Numbered from the stretch's first letter, positions 1 to 8,987 are shown. The stretch is 42,814 nucleotides of DNA from Gammaproteobacteria bacterium (GCA_011772965.1 WVYN01000060.1:9993-52806), one strand, 5' to 3'. The notes: generated from the letters alone by a model not told the origin. Translations and numbers: made by a program.

Positions 1-1097
1 TGAAAAGCTTGATACTGGTCCATCATATCGAGTGATTTAGCGGCACTCTTTAATGTGATCTTGCCCTGGTAGGTATTTACCCCCCTGGCAAAGCCTTTTT
101 CACCCTTTAAAACGTCATGACCATGATGAGCGAGCCTTTGTATGTAAGGTAACGTGACATCGGTCAGGGCTATTGTTGCCGTTCGCGGAAATGCCCCGGG
201 CATATTGGTAACACAGTAATGCGTGACACCGTGTTTAATAAACACGGGATCGGAATGCGATGTCGGTCGTGAGGTTTCAATACAACCGCCCTGGTCGATA
301 CTGACATCGACGACGACCGATCCCTTTTCCATGGTCTTGATCTGCTCCTCGCTTACTACGTGCGGGGTCCGGGCACCAGCCAGCAACACCGCACCAATTA
401 ATAAATCGGTATCCTTGATGTGTTTGCTGATACTCCGATCATTGGAAACGACGTAGTGGACGTGCTCGGTAAATTCACCCTTGTAGGAATCGAATTTCTT
501 TCTTTGCCGGCCCAGAAGCAGGACGTTGGCACCCAGACCGTCGGCGCGCTTGGCCGCATGCAAACCGACAATGCCATCCCCGATTATCATGACTTTGCCA
601 TGGCGCTTGCCGAAGATGCTGCAAGGTTGTACGCCCTTGCCGCCTTGCGGCCTTGCCAGATAATAACCGCCGATACTGGTCGACATATTACCGGCAACGG
701 CACTCATGGGGGCCAGCAAAGGATATCGGCGCTCTCCATCTTCAACAGTCTCATAGGCAATCGCGGTGGTACCTGCCTTTAACAAGGACCGGGTCAAATG
801 TGGATCGACACCGGCCAGATGCAGGTAGGCAAACAGAATATTATCACTGAGATATTGATACTCGGCCTTCAGCGGCTCCTTGATCTTGATGACGAGTTCC
901 GAGTCCCAGGCCGTTTCCGTGTTAACGATTCTGGTACCAACGGATTTATAGGCCTCGTTTGTGAAACCGGAACCAACACCGGCATCTTTTTCAATACAGA
1001 CTTCATGTCCCTCACAGATCAGCTGTTTCGCGCCATGCGGTGTGAGGGCAACACGGTTTTCCCTGTCCTTGGTTTCCTTGATGACACCTATCTTCAT
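1..1097 (-). CDS. ald: Alanine dehydrogenase, 3' end cut by window edge
   Basis: This enzyme reversibly oxidises L-alanine to pyruvate and ammonia with a nicotinamide cofactor in the cytoplasm. The frame stays open for 365 codons to position 3, and the family is about 370 residues, so only the last few are missing. Visible family marks are Arg15 in the N-terminal KETKDRENRVALTP block, the substrate lysine in KIKEP (Lys73), the catalytic His93 in YLHLAG, the DQGG block and NMPGAFPRTA. The Rossmann loop reads IIGDGIVG. The end of the second strand reads LLLGRQ, where typical enzymes have an acidic residue (LDLN or LDIN), which points to NADP(H) rather than NAD(H). The ATG lies 7 nt after the stop of the upstream transporter gene with no clear ribosome site of its own, so translation is probably coupled. 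Confidence 0.93.
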   Translation of the reverse strand, partial: MKIGVIKETKDRENRVALTPHGAKQLICEGHEVCIEKDAGVGSGFTNEAYKSVGTRIVNTETAWDSELVIKIKEPLKAEYQYLSDNILFAYLHLAGVDPHLTRSLLKAGTTAIAYETVEDGERRYPLLAPMSAVAGNMSTSIGGYYLARPQGGKGVQPCSIFGKRHGKVMIIGDGIVGLHAAKRADGLGANVLLLGRQRKKFDSYKGEFTEHVHYVVSNDRSISKHIKDTDLLIGAVLLAGARTPHVVSEEQIKTMEKGSVVVDVSIDQGGCIETSRPTSHSDPVFIKHGVTHYCVTNMPGAFPRTATIALTDVTLPYIQRLAHHGHDVLKGEKGFARGVNTYQGKITLKSAAKSLDMMDQYQAF

Positions 1098-1104
1098 AAT
1101 CAAA

Positions 1105-2730
1105 TCAGGCCCATTTCATTCGGCACATTCTGGCTATCAGGATAGCAGCGAACGGCATGACCAGACCAAGAATTATTGAGACCAGGATGAGTTCACCGAG
1201 TTGACTGTAATCGGCGGCGACCTGGATTTCCTTGCTGACCGGGTCCCTGACTTCACGGGTGACGATATAGATCTGGTTCAGGTACTTGGTACCAAGCTGC
1301 GAGCCGGCCAGGGCCAGATTGGTAAACGAGGCCATCACCGCGAAGAAGGTGGCCTTGAGATTGGCCGGTGCGGAATGTGCTATCCAGGCCAGCATGGGAA
1401 TCATGGCAATCTGCCCCAGTGGCGATTCGAGCGCGGTGTTAACGACGGCAATAAACTTTGCGTCCACCACACCATTGGTGACTGATGCAGTCCACTCGTG
1501 CATACCGTAATACATACCCAGGTAAGGCAATGAAAGGAGCGTTCCGGCAATGGTCAAAGCTCCAACCACATAGGCAATGGAATGGTCTGCCATGAAACGC
1601 CGGAAGATAAACATGCCGAACAGGGTGAGAATACTGCCAATGATCGCCAACAAGGAAAAGAACTCCTGGTCGAATTGCAATTCATCCATCATCCACCAGG
1701 TCATACCGGCACCCTGAACCGGGATGACACGAAAAACAAAGATGATAATTGCAGTGCCAACCAGGGTATTGCGGGCTCGCGGGGTCAGCTCCCTGGTCAG
1801 TTTAGCAATCAAGAAACAGACAATACTCATAGAACCGGCAAAGATGATTTCCTGGTTGTATTGGTAATTACTAAAACCCATGCCAATGGTAAAGATGACG
1901 AAGAACAGACTGCCGCCGAGTATCCACCAGTTGGGATCGGTCTCTTCCGCGTATTCCAGCACGATTCGCTCCACTTCCTCATGCGGGATACCTTGTGCGA
2001 GGAGTCGAAGGCGCTTGTTACGTTTGATAAAGGTAGCCAGCAAGACACCAGCGACGGAGATGATTGGAATCACCAGCGCAATGAGATAGACATTGCGGTA
2101 AAGCACCTGTTTATCCGCCTGCGGTAAATCACCTGTGCCGGCAAACACGTAAAGGTTAATGAAGCCGACCAGTACCGTGCCACCGATGATGGCGACCCGA
2201 CCCAGGGTCTGCATGGTCGTGTGCATGAGCTTGAGTTTGTCAGGGTCGATGGGGTTACCTTCGATATCCACCCGCGGCACGGCCTCGACGGTCATGGCAT
2301 CGGCCACAGAGTCCTGGATCACATAACCGATGGGTGCGAGCAGTACACTGATCACAAACCAGGCGCCGGCCGGCATCATGGTTTCCATGGCCTCGCGATC
2401 CGTGAGCAAGCCGATCATGATCAACAGACTCACCGCGATTAATCCGGCACCCAGATAGACCAAGAGACTTTTCCAGCGCCAGATCAGATCGACCAGGTGG
2501 CCCATGGGCATTTTCAATGACCAGGGAATGGTCGCCCAGAAACCGAGGGCGGCCAGGAACTCCGCAGACAGATCCAGGTATTCCTTGATGAAGAAAGTAC
2601 CAACGATCGCGGTCAGGCCCGAGATACCGGCCGCCATGTAGACCATGAGTGGCGGCAGATATGACCAGCGCATCTCGCGGCCCAGCGAGAGGATATTGAT
2701 CTCTATCCAATGGAGGATGGCTTTAAACAA
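1105..2730 (-). CDS. BT1/folate-biopterin-transporter-like MFS permease
   Basis: A 541-residue protein with about 12 hydrophobic segments, so an inner-membrane transporter. Two segments resemble the BT1 branch of the major facilitator superfamily. One is a PW-K-P-G-D pattern at about residues 69-81 (ATIPWSLKMPMGHLVDL). The other is the acidic stretch IQDSVADAMTVE at about 138-149, matching the intramembrane DxxADA-type motif. The start is TTG (complement of 2728-2730), preceded by AAAGGA about 9 nt upstream; the next Met is residue 20. The substrate is unknown. Bacterial BT1-like proteins are poorly characterised, and the close downstream ald suggests an amino acid or its derivative, which is inference only. 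Confidence 0.72.
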   Translation of the reverse strand: MFKAILHWIEINILSLGREMRWSYLPPLMVYMAAGISGLTAIVGTFFIKEYLDLSAEFLAALGFWATIPWSLKMPMGHLVDLIWRWKSLLVYLGAGLIAVSLLIMIGLLTDREAMETMMPAGAWFVISVLLAPIGYVIQDSVADAMTVEAVPRVDIEGNPIDPDKLKLMHTTMQTLGRVAIIGGTVLVGFINLYVFAGTGDLPQADKQVLYRNVYLIALVIPIISVAGVLLATFIKRNKRLRLLAQGIPHEEVERIVLEYAEETDPNWWILGGSLFFVIFTIGMGFSNYQYNQEIIFAGSMSIVCFLIAKLTRELTPRARNTLVGTAIIIFVFRVIPVQGAGMTWWMMDELQFDQEFFSLLAIIGSILTLFGMFIFRRFMADHSIAYVVGALTIAGTLLSLPYLGMYYGMHEWTASVTNGVVDAKFIAVVNTALESPLGQIAMIPMLAWIAHSAPANLKATFFAVMASFTNLALAGSQLGTKYLNQIYIVTREVRDPVSKEIQVAADYSQLGELILVSIILGLVMPFAAILIARMCRMKWA

Positions 2731-2808
2731 GGCAGGGTATCCTTTTATTATTAACTCTTTTTGTCACTTGCCGGGGGCGCGAGTTCATTATGCAGAAAAA
2801 GCCGGCAC

Positions 2809-2845
2809 AAAAAAAACCAGGCCAGGGTGTTACCCACTGGCCTGG
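2809..2845 (-). terminator. Rho-independent terminator
   Basis: A perfect 9-bp stem (CCAGGCCAG at 2817-2825 with CTGGCCTGG at 2837-2845) is followed, in the minus-strand direction, by eight T residues (complement of 2809-2816). It lies 31 nt past the stop of the small secreted protein gene and separates it from the BT1-like gene. Confidence 0.88.
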
Positions 2846-2875
2846 CTGGATGTCAGCTTCTACAGGAGGTACTAC

Positions 2876-3208
2876 TTACTCAAGACGCTGCCATTCTGGC
2901 ACTTCTGAAGATGCCGCAGAGTTATCCATGGCAGCCATACTCTCTCCACATTCCCAGCCCCAGCCACGCTGTTTCTCAACGAAGTCCCCGGCCTTTTCAT
3001 CACAATAGCCCTCCTGGGCCTGGGCACTCCACAAGACCTCGGTATAGCCATTCTTGGTATAACGCACTTCACAGGGAGCTGTGCCACTGCCAAGATAAGC
3101 TACCTCGATGGTGCGTTGACGGTCGCCATGGGTACACACATAGGTGGTATCGGCCAGGGCGATCTGGCTGAAACAGAGGATTAACAGGGTGCTGATAAAA
3201 GTCTTCAT
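2876..3208 (-). CDS. Small secreted cysteine-containing protein, unknown function
   Basis: 110 residues. The first 19 or so (MKTFISTLLILCFSQIALA, then DTTYVC) form a classic Sec signal peptide, so the mature protein of about 90 residues should be periplasmic. It has four cysteines (VCTHG, PCEVRY, YCDEK, WECGES), which could form two disulfides. It resembles small conserved hypothetical periplasmic proteins of gammaproteobacteria, but I cannot assign a function. The gene is monocistronic: it is followed by its own strong terminator and preceded by about 95 nt of intergenic DNA after the DUF3999 gene. A GAGAAAGAG-like purine stretch lies just upstream of the ATG. Confidence 0.75.
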   Translation of the reverse strand: MKTFISTLLILCFSQIALADTTYVCTHGDRQRTIEVAYLGSGTAPCEVRYTKNGYTEVLWSAQAQEGYCDEKAGDFVEKQRGWGWECGESMAAMDNSAASSEVPEWQRLE

Positions 3209-3303
3209 CTCTTTCTCCTATTCCAAGACTGAATATAAAGCAGTTAGAAAGTTATAGCCCATATCCGGGCACGGTGCGGTGTATCTTGTCACAAAACAGC
3301 AGA

Positions 3304-4671
3304 TTATGGCTGGCTCATCTGACGCATGAGCTTGTAAGACATCAGGCCAACCACCAGAACGCCTGAGAGAAGAATGACCCAGAGAAACACTTCCCGCCAG
3401 GGGAAGTGCTTGACCGGCACCAACGCACTCTCACCCTTGAGAATCGTCGGCTCGCCGATACTGGCCTGCTGGACGAGCTCCTGTTCCCGATCACTGCCGA
3501 GGACATTCATCAAGGTATGAACGGGTTTCTCCGGCGGCTCGGCACTGGCATTGCCATATGCCAGCAGGTAAGGGCCCTTGCCCCGGGCCAGGAAATAAAG
3601 ATAGTTTGGCTGCCAGGCATAATGCAACTCCGGCATGGCAGATCCGATGCTGTCGCTTGATTTGACCTCGAGTTCCCAGTAACGGTGGCGGCTCAGCCGT
3701 ACGCTGATGGGTTCACCTTCGAGGTGTGTGCCTTTCATGTTCAACCGGTAAAACAGGCCCGCGTACTGCGTCCGCCATTTTTCGTCCTGGTCATGACGGG
3801 AACGGACAATGGCATCAATCAGGGTATTGTCATCCGGCAGGGTCACATTGATCTGTTCCACTGGGAAATAACCACCGAGATCAAACTGGTAGATGTTCTC
3901 ATTGTCTTCCGAGCGGGTGCCCGTGACCGATGACCTGCGATAATGATTCTCATGATGCGCCGTTTTTAACAGGGCGCGAATATTGGAAATGCGTAAACCT
4001 TCGTGATCATCCAGCCAGCTGAACCGAATGTATTTCATATCCCGTTCCGGCAGATTAATCTGATTTTTTTTCAACGAATGTGTGCCATAGCTGAGTTCAG
4101 TAAGAGTTGCCCCATCAACCAGTGTTGACCAGTAATTGAGGTCGTTACTGGATTCCAGCCTGACCTTCTTCAAATAACCTTCTTCGTTTGAGTGACTGAT
4201 GATCACTTCCAGCGCATCGACCGGTTGTGAAATACCGCTGATATCGAGCAGGTATTGGTTCTGGTCCTGATTAAGCGTTGCACCATTACCCCTGTAATGT
4301 AATTCAAGGATCTTGCCATCTTCACCCAGGCTGAGGTCCAGTGACTGGTCATCAGCCAGTTTCTCTACATTACCCCGCAGGGGAAACACCGGCAAATCAA
4401 ACCAGGCCGTCTTCAGAACCTTCTTCTGTTCCTGGCGCTGTATGGCAAAAGGGACGCGTTCACCGTCCTGGTTGAAGATCCGAACATCTCCCAGGTCATA
4501 CCTTGCCGCGGTCTCATAGACTTCCGCAGGCAGTTCTACCCGGTAGATGGCACTGCTGCCATCCGTGTTAATGGGATTTGCCTGGGCATAATCCTGCATA
4601 TCCGGTTCTACAGCGGCATAGGCCAGTGAGGCCACAAGCAGCAGGCAGGGAGCAAGCAACGGCATGCTCAT
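3304..4671 (-). CDS. DUF3999-family membrane-anchored periplasmic protein
   Basis: 455 residues: a signal peptide (first 19, ending LAYA), a large beta-rich periplasmic region, and one C-terminal membrane helix at about 425-447 followed by a short basic tail. The early region (YRVELPAEVYETA...LGDVRIFNQDGERVPFAI) is typical of DUF3999, a family of unknown function. The middle part contains discoidin-like phrases (KKVRLESSNDLNYWSTLVDG; MKYIRFSW), suggesting carbohydrate- or protein-binding jelly-roll modules; this is inference. Its ATG overlaps the stop of the DUF2339 gene by 4 nt (ATGA), so the two are translationally coupled. The two families commonly occur side by side. Confidence 0.85.
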   Translation of the reverse strand: MSMPLLAPCLLLVASLAYAAVEPDMQDYAQANPINTDGSSAIYRVELPAEVYETAARYDLGDVRIFNQDGERVPFAIQRQEQKKVLKTAWFDLPVFPLRGNVEKLADDQSLDLSLGEDGKILELHYRGNGATLNQDQNQYLLDISGISQPVDALEVIISHSNEEGYLKKVRLESSNDLNYWSTLVDGATLTELSYGTHSLKKNQINLPERDMKYIRFSWLDDHEGLRISNIRALLKTAHHENHYRRSSVTGTRSEDNENIYQFDLGGYFPVEQINVTLPDDNTLIDAIVRSRHDQDEKWRTQYAGLFYRLNMKGTHLEGEPISVRLSRHRYWELEVKSSDSIGSAMPELHYAWQPNYLYFLARGKGPYLLAYGNASAEPPEKPVHTLMNVLGSDREQELVQQASIGEPTILKGESALVPVKHFPWREVFLWVILLSGVLVVGLMSYKLMRQMSQP

Positions 4672-7391
4672 TCAGCGGCCCGGGTTTCGGATCGGGGAGG
4701 CAAGGGACTGAAATAACCGATCAACAGCATCAAGATACCAACACTCATGAATGAAATAATACGCGTTACCGTACCACTGTCGTCAAGATCAATGATAAAC
4801 AGTTTCAGGACCACAGCGCCAAGCAGTGCACCCCCCGTAAACCAGACCTTCCTGTAACCCAGTCGGTTGGCCAATCCCATGAGCAGGAATGCCGTCAAGG
4901 TCCAGACGATGGAAATGACAGTCTGGAACAGGTCCGAGTTGAATATCTGCCAGGCCCGGTAGGGCACGCCGGCATAAAAATGCACCCCATGGGCCACCAG
5001 GGAATTCAACCAGACGAAAAAGACCATGCCAATGGCGGCAATGACAGGCAGCCTCTGCACAAAAGCGGGTTCCGGTATCACCTCTTTCTTCCAGTTGGCA
5101 ACCCATTCAATGGCAGCCAACAAAGCGAACAGTTGCGCGACATCCTGGGGATTGATCACGGGATAATATGGCAAGGGTGACGGGTCACCGCTGCGCGTAC
5201 AAACAACCAGCGTCCAGATGCCAAGATAGATAATGACCGGCAACAGACCGGTACCCAGATAGGCCGGCGCAAACTCGGTGATGGGCCAGCGCAGTCTTGA
5301 TTTCAGGTTCATGACCGCGAACACCATAATGGCAGGGACCAATCCCCAGAAGATGTGGTCCCAGTTCTGCAGACCGGTCACATGGCGGCTGATGCCATGG
5401 GCAACGATCCAGGTGAGGATAAAAATCAGTATATATAAAGTACCGGCATGCCATTTTTCCAGGAGGCTGTGCCGCCAGGAACCTGCTGCCCTGTGCAGTA
5501 TGCGGTACTGAATCACGAACGCTGCAATCCAGGCAATGAACCCGAGGTCTGCAAACGGGTTAACGCCATAATAGTATTGAATCAGGCCAATGATGATCAT
5601 TACTGGCAGCAGGAACAGGGCCGGGAATTCGGCGGCAGTCCAGCCCAGGCGCCGGGCGAGGACGGTGGCCAAGAGAAAACTTAAGGCAATAAAGAACAGG
5701 CTGGCATTAAGTTCATAATGGGCCAGTAGATGATAATCGATCTCCATCAGTCCGGCGCCGAACCACCAGAGCAGTCCCCAGGCCAACAGCAGATAATGCA
5801 GATCTTTTTCGGGTTCTTTTACTGCCTCCCGGTGGCGATAGTAATTTAAACCAATAAAGAGTCCGGCGATGGCGATCAGGACTGAACCAACATAATCACT
5901 GTTGAGGACCGGCAAGTTGCCATGTGGGTGACCGATCGTAGAGAAAAAAGCCAGGCTGGCACCGATCTGCAACAACAGGCCAAACACGCGGGCCAATAGA
6001 CGCTGTTGCCGGATACCGACCCAGGTTATGCCCGCACCTTCGAGTGCCCAGGCCGCGGCCGTCCAGCGGCCATCGAGCACAAACGGTATAGCCAGGCTAA
6101 GGAAGATCACGCCGAGAGCAAGGAATGACTCTGTCAGCATCCGCATGCCATCGACCTGCCGCTGCCAGAGTGCGGCGGCCAATACCGTATAGATAGCACC
6201 CATGCCCAAGGCTGAATAGGCCTGACCAAAGGCAAAGTCCTGGACCAGGGCGCTTTGCAGGACAAAACCCACCAGCGGCGTGCCAAACACCAACGACCCA
6301 TCAACCACACCTTTTAAACGGGGAGGTTGTTGATGAGCGAAGAGGATCGCGATGGCCACGTAAAAGACAAAGAACAGGATCAGGAAAGGCTCCGTGGTCG
6401 CGAACTTCTCCGGTGAATAATATTCAATGCCCCACAGCGAGCCGATAATAAATGTGAACAGAAAACCGAGCCAGTTCAGCCCGCGCCAGGACTTGTACCA
6501 GGCGATACCGAAGATACCGGCATTCAGGAATGCGTAGTAGGAAAACAGGGCAACGTGATTACCGGAGTCCGTCGACACCAGGATCGGCGCCAGAAAACCA
6601 CCAGCCGTGGCAAACATGGCAAGCGACCTGGAATCCTGCAATATAGCCAACAGGCAGGAAAAGATCACCAAACCGAGCATGATGAAAAAGGCCAGGGTCA
6701 ATGGCAAGACGTTGAGCTTGGCCGAGGCGAAGACCGTGAGATAAAGAATACCGACAGCACCGCCCTGCAATACCAGGGCATAGTTGGCGTTTTTAAAGCG
6801 CAAGCGCCAGCCGAGGATCAGCATGACAATGGCGCCTGCCGCTATCGCAGCAAGCCGCAACTCAACCGGCAGCATCTCGCGTTCCGCGGCGTAGCGGATG
6901 AGGAACGAGGCGCCGAAGATAAGCAATATGACTCCAACCTTGACGACGACATTGCCCGTGGTAAAGAACCGTTTGATGAATTGAATCATGCGGTTTTCCG
7001 GTTGGTCCGGGATATGAGCATCCGCTGCTGACTGCCAGCCGACGTCTGTCGCTTTGCTGGCAATCTGGGCTGCGGATGGTTTGGGTATTTCCGTGGTGGC
7101 AGTTGTATCTATTTCAGAAGTATCTTCAGATATATCTCCGGTGCCAAAGTCTGGCGCAGTGGTCGAAGATTTTTTTGCCGGGCTGGTGGTCACTGATGCG
7201 CTGTCGACGAGTGTTTCCTGGAACTGCTTGAGGCGTTTTTCCAGATCCAGCAAACGGTTTTTGGTATTGATCAGGGCACCGGCCAGAAGCCCGATAAAGA
7301 AACCGATGGCCGCACCGCTCAGCGGGTCATTTTCCCATTCCCCTATCCAGGCACCAATGACGATACCGATGATTCCAAAGATGGTTTTCAT
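4668..7391 (-). CDS. DUF2339 polytopic membrane protein
   Basis: 907 residues. Order: two hydrophobic segments with a Gly-rich face (residues 1-42), a short coiled coil (about 43-62, LLDLEKRLKQFQETL), a Ser/Thr/Ala-rich linker with several acidic stretches (about 63-135), then about 25 predicted membrane helices to the C-terminus. This is the architecture of DUF2339, large polytopic proteins of unknown role in Gram-negative bacteria. It overlaps the downstream DUF3999 gene by 4 nt; a stable membrane complex exposing the DUF3999 domain to the periplasm is a reasonable guess. It begins 80 nt after the oxyR stop on the same strand, with no obvious terminator between them, so read-through from oxyR is possible. 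Confidence 0.87.
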   Translation of the reverse strand: MKTIFGIIGIVIGAWIGEWENDPLSGAAIGFFIGLLAGALINTKNRLLDLEKRLKQFQETLVDSASVTTSPAKKSSTTAPDFGTGDISEDTSEIDTTATTEIPKPSAAQIASKATDVGWQSAADAHIPDQPENRMIQFIKRFFTTGNVVVKVGVILLIFGASFLIRYAAEREMLPVELRLAAIAAGAIVMLILGWRLRFKNANYALVLQGGAVGILYLTVFASAKLNVLPLTLAFFIMLGLVIFSCLLAILQDSRSLAMFATAGGFLAPILVSTDSGNHVALFSYYAFLNAGIFGIAWYKSWRGLNWLGFLFTFIIGSLWGIEYYSPEKFATTEPFLILFFVFYVAIAILFAHQQPPRLKGVVDGSLVFGTPLVGFVLQSALVQDFAFGQAYSALGMGAIYTVLAAALWQRQVDGMRMLTESFLALGVIFLSLAIPFVLDGRWTAAAWALEGAGITWVGIRQQRLLARVFGLLLQIGASLAFFSTIGHPHGNLPVLNSDYVGSVLIAIAGLFIGLNYYRHREAVKEPEKDLHYLLLAWGLLWWFGAGLMEIDYHLLAHYELNASLFFIALSFLLATVLARRLGWTAAEFPALFLLPVMIIIGLIQYYYGVNPFADLGFIAWIAAFVIQYRILHRAAGSWRHSLLEKWHAGTLYILIFILTWIVAHGISRHVTGLQNWDHIFWGLVPAIMVFAVMNLKSRLRWPITEFAPAYLGTGLLPVIIYLGIWTLVVCTRSGDPSPLPYYPVINPQDVAQLFALLAAIEWVANWKKEVIPEPAFVQRLPVIAAIGMVFFVWLNSLVAHGVHFYAGVPYRAWQIFNSDLFQTVISIVWTLTAFLLMGLANRLGYRKVWFTGGALLGAVVLKLFIIDLDDSGTVTRIISFMSVGILMLLIGYFSPLPPRSETRAAE

Positions 7392-7471
7392 CCCTTGCTA
7401 CACCTTGTGGTTTTTTATTGATAATACAATGTTTCAGCAGGATCACCCGGTTAATACGGAAAGCTGTGTCG

Positions 7472-8371
7472 CTATTCACCTTTTGGCTGGATCTGCCCAG
7501 CCAGTAATTTGAATTCTTTTGTACGCCGACTGCCCTTGCGCCAGACCAGGCCAATCTCACGGAAACTGTTTTTTGCCAGGGGCCTGGTGATGATGTGGGT
7601 ATGTTTCAAAAGATTGGAATGCAGCGCCATCTCGGGAATAAACGTGACGCCGAGATCCGCGTCCACCATCTGCACCAGGGTCAACAGGCTGCTGGCCGTA
7701 ATCTTGCTGACCTTGTCCAGACTGCGGATCTTGCAGGCAGAGAGCGCATGGTCTCGCAGGCAATGACCGTCTTCCAGTAACAGCACACTTTCCTCCGGCA
7801 GGTTATCGATGACGTAATTTTCCGGATCTATCAGCCTCGAGCCTTTGCGGCAGGCCAGGTGGAAATTGTCCCGGAACAAGGACAGGGACTCGACACCACG
7901 AAGGCGGTAAGGCAAGGCGATCAAAATTACATCCAGTTGACCCTGCATCATGAGCTCATAGACCCGTTCGGTCTGGTCCTCATGCAGAAACAAGTCGAGT
8001 TTCGGGAAGGACTTGCGCAGTCTCGGCAACAACTCCGGCAGCAGGAACGGGGCAATGGTGGGAATGACCCCCAGGCTCAGGTGGCCGGAAAGTGGTTGCT
8101 GGTTTTCCCGGGCGATATCGATGATCACTTCCATGTCGGTGAGTGCCAACCTGGCCTGGGTGGCGATCGCCTTGCCTATGGCCGTAATGGTCACCTGCTT
8201 CTTGTTGCGATCGACCAGCTGGACGTTGAGCAGGGACTCCAGCTCCTGGATGGCAACACTGAAGGCCGGCTGCGAGACGAAGCAGGCCTCGGCCGCTTTG
8301 CCAAAATGGCGGTGCTTTTCCAGGGCGATGAAATATTGCAATTGACGGTTGGTAGGCAGGTTCAGACGCAT
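7472..8371 (-). CDS. oxyR: OxyR hydrogen-peroxide-sensing LysR regulator
   Basis: 299 residues with an N-terminal winged helix-turn-helix (residues about 5-62; HFGKAAEACFVSQPAFS) and a LysR effector domain. Cys204 and Cys213 in LEDGHCLRDHALSAC have the same spacing (9) as E. coli OxyR Cys199 and Cys208, the pair that forms the activating disulfide. It is therefore expected to be a thiol-switch activator rather than a generic LysR protein. It is divergent from dps and shares a 134-nt intergenic region holding a near-perfect four-half-site OxyR operator 22 nt from its own start, which implies negative autoregulation together with activation of dps. Confidence 0.95.
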   Translation of the reverse strand: MRLNLPTNRQLQYFIALEKHRHFGKAAEACFVSQPAFSVAIQELESLLNVQLVDRNKKQVTITAIGKAIATQARLALTDMEVIIDIARENQQPLSGHLSLGVIPTIAPFLLPELLPRLRKSFPKLDLFLHEDQTERVYELMMQGQLDVILIALPYRLRGVESLSLFRDNFHLACRKGSRLIDPENYVIDNLPEESVLLLEDGHCLRDHALSACKIRSLDKVSKITASSLLTLVQMVDADLGVTFIPEMALHSNLLKHTHIITRPLAKNSFREIGLVWRKGSRRTKEFKLLAGQIQPKGE

Positions 8372-8393
8372 AGGATACTCCGTAAAACTAGTG

Positions 8394-8430
8394 ATAGCTA
8401 TTTTCTATTATAAACATAATTATAATCCAT
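8394..8430 (+). promoter_or_regulatory. OxyR operator (four half-sites)
   Basis: Reading the plus strand gives ATAG (8394-8397), 7 nt, CTAT (8405-8408), 7 nt, ATAA (8416-8419), 7 nt, CCAT (8427-8430). This is the reported OxyR tetramer consensus ATAG-N7-CTAT-N7-ATAG-N7-CTAT with 14 of 16 bases matched and exact spacing. It ends immediately before the putative dps -35 box. Confidence 0.85.
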
Positions 8431-8459
8431 TTTAATTATAATATGTCTGTCCCTATACT
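8431..8459 (+). promoter_or_regulatory. Predicted dps promoter (-35/-10)
   Basis: A weak -35 (TTTAAT, 8431-8436) and a good -10 (TATACT, 8454-8459) are separated by 17 nt. The OxyR operator abuts the -35, the usual geometry for OxyR contacting RNA polymerase. The start would fall near 8466, about 40 nt upstream of the dps ATG. Confidence 0.62.
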
Positions 8460-8505
8460 GCATCTATCGAAATGAACGAACCTGTTTATAAAGAGGATAG
8501 CAATC

Positions 8506-8982
8506 ATGAGCATCAATATAGGAATCAAAGAGAAAGACCGAAAGGCGATCGCCGATGGCTTGTCCAGGGTGCTCGCCGACAGTTATACGCTTTATCTAAA
8601 GACGCATAACTATCACTGGAATGTCACTGGGCCAATGTTTAACACGTTGCACCTGATGTTTGAGCAACAGTATACCGAACTCGCAACTGCGGTTGATGAG
8701 ATTGCCGAACGTATCCGGGCACTGGGTGTGTATGCCCCCGGTTCCTACAAGGCCTTTGCCAAACTGACCGACATCGAGGAAGAGACCGATGTGCCTGCCG
8801 CGGAGGAAATGGTCAAGCGGGCTGTGGACGGACAGGAAACTGTGGTCAGAACAGTGAGAGAAGTATTCAAGCTGGTCGACGCAGCCAATGATGAAGCTAC
8901 GGCCGATCTGCTGACCCGGCGCATGCAGGTGCATGAAAAGAATGCCTGGATGTTACGGAGTTTGATTAACAACGCTAACTAA
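8506..8982 (+). CDS. dps: Dps-family ferritin-like DNA-protection protein
   Basis: 158 residues, typical for Dps, which forms a 12-subunit shell that oxidises iron with peroxide and shields DNA. The inter-subunit ferroxidase ligands are present with E. coli spacing: His37 (NYHWNV), His49 (LHLMFEQ), Asp64 and Glu68 (VDEIAERI). The N-terminus is short and only moderately basic, so DNA binding is less certain than iron storage. AGAGGA precedes the ATG. It is divergent from oxyR and followed by a peroxiredoxin-glutaredoxin gene, giving an obvious OxyR-controlled peroxide-defence unit. A 7-bp hairpin (8988-9006) follows the stop. Confidence 0.95.
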   Translation: MSINIGIKEKDRKAIADGLSRVLADSYTLYLKTHNYHWNVTGPMFNTLHLMFEQQYTELATAVDEIAERIRALGVYAPGSYKAFAKLTDIEEETDVPAAEEMVKRAVDGQETVVRTVREVFKLVDAANDEATADLLTRRMQVHEKNAWMLRSLINNAN

Positions 8983-8987
8983 TCCCT

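Noticed and set aside
420-1145. Several plus-strand open frames across 223-1179
   Set aside because: They are antisense to a continuous alanine dehydrogenase frame with all family motifs and have no recognisable protein features.
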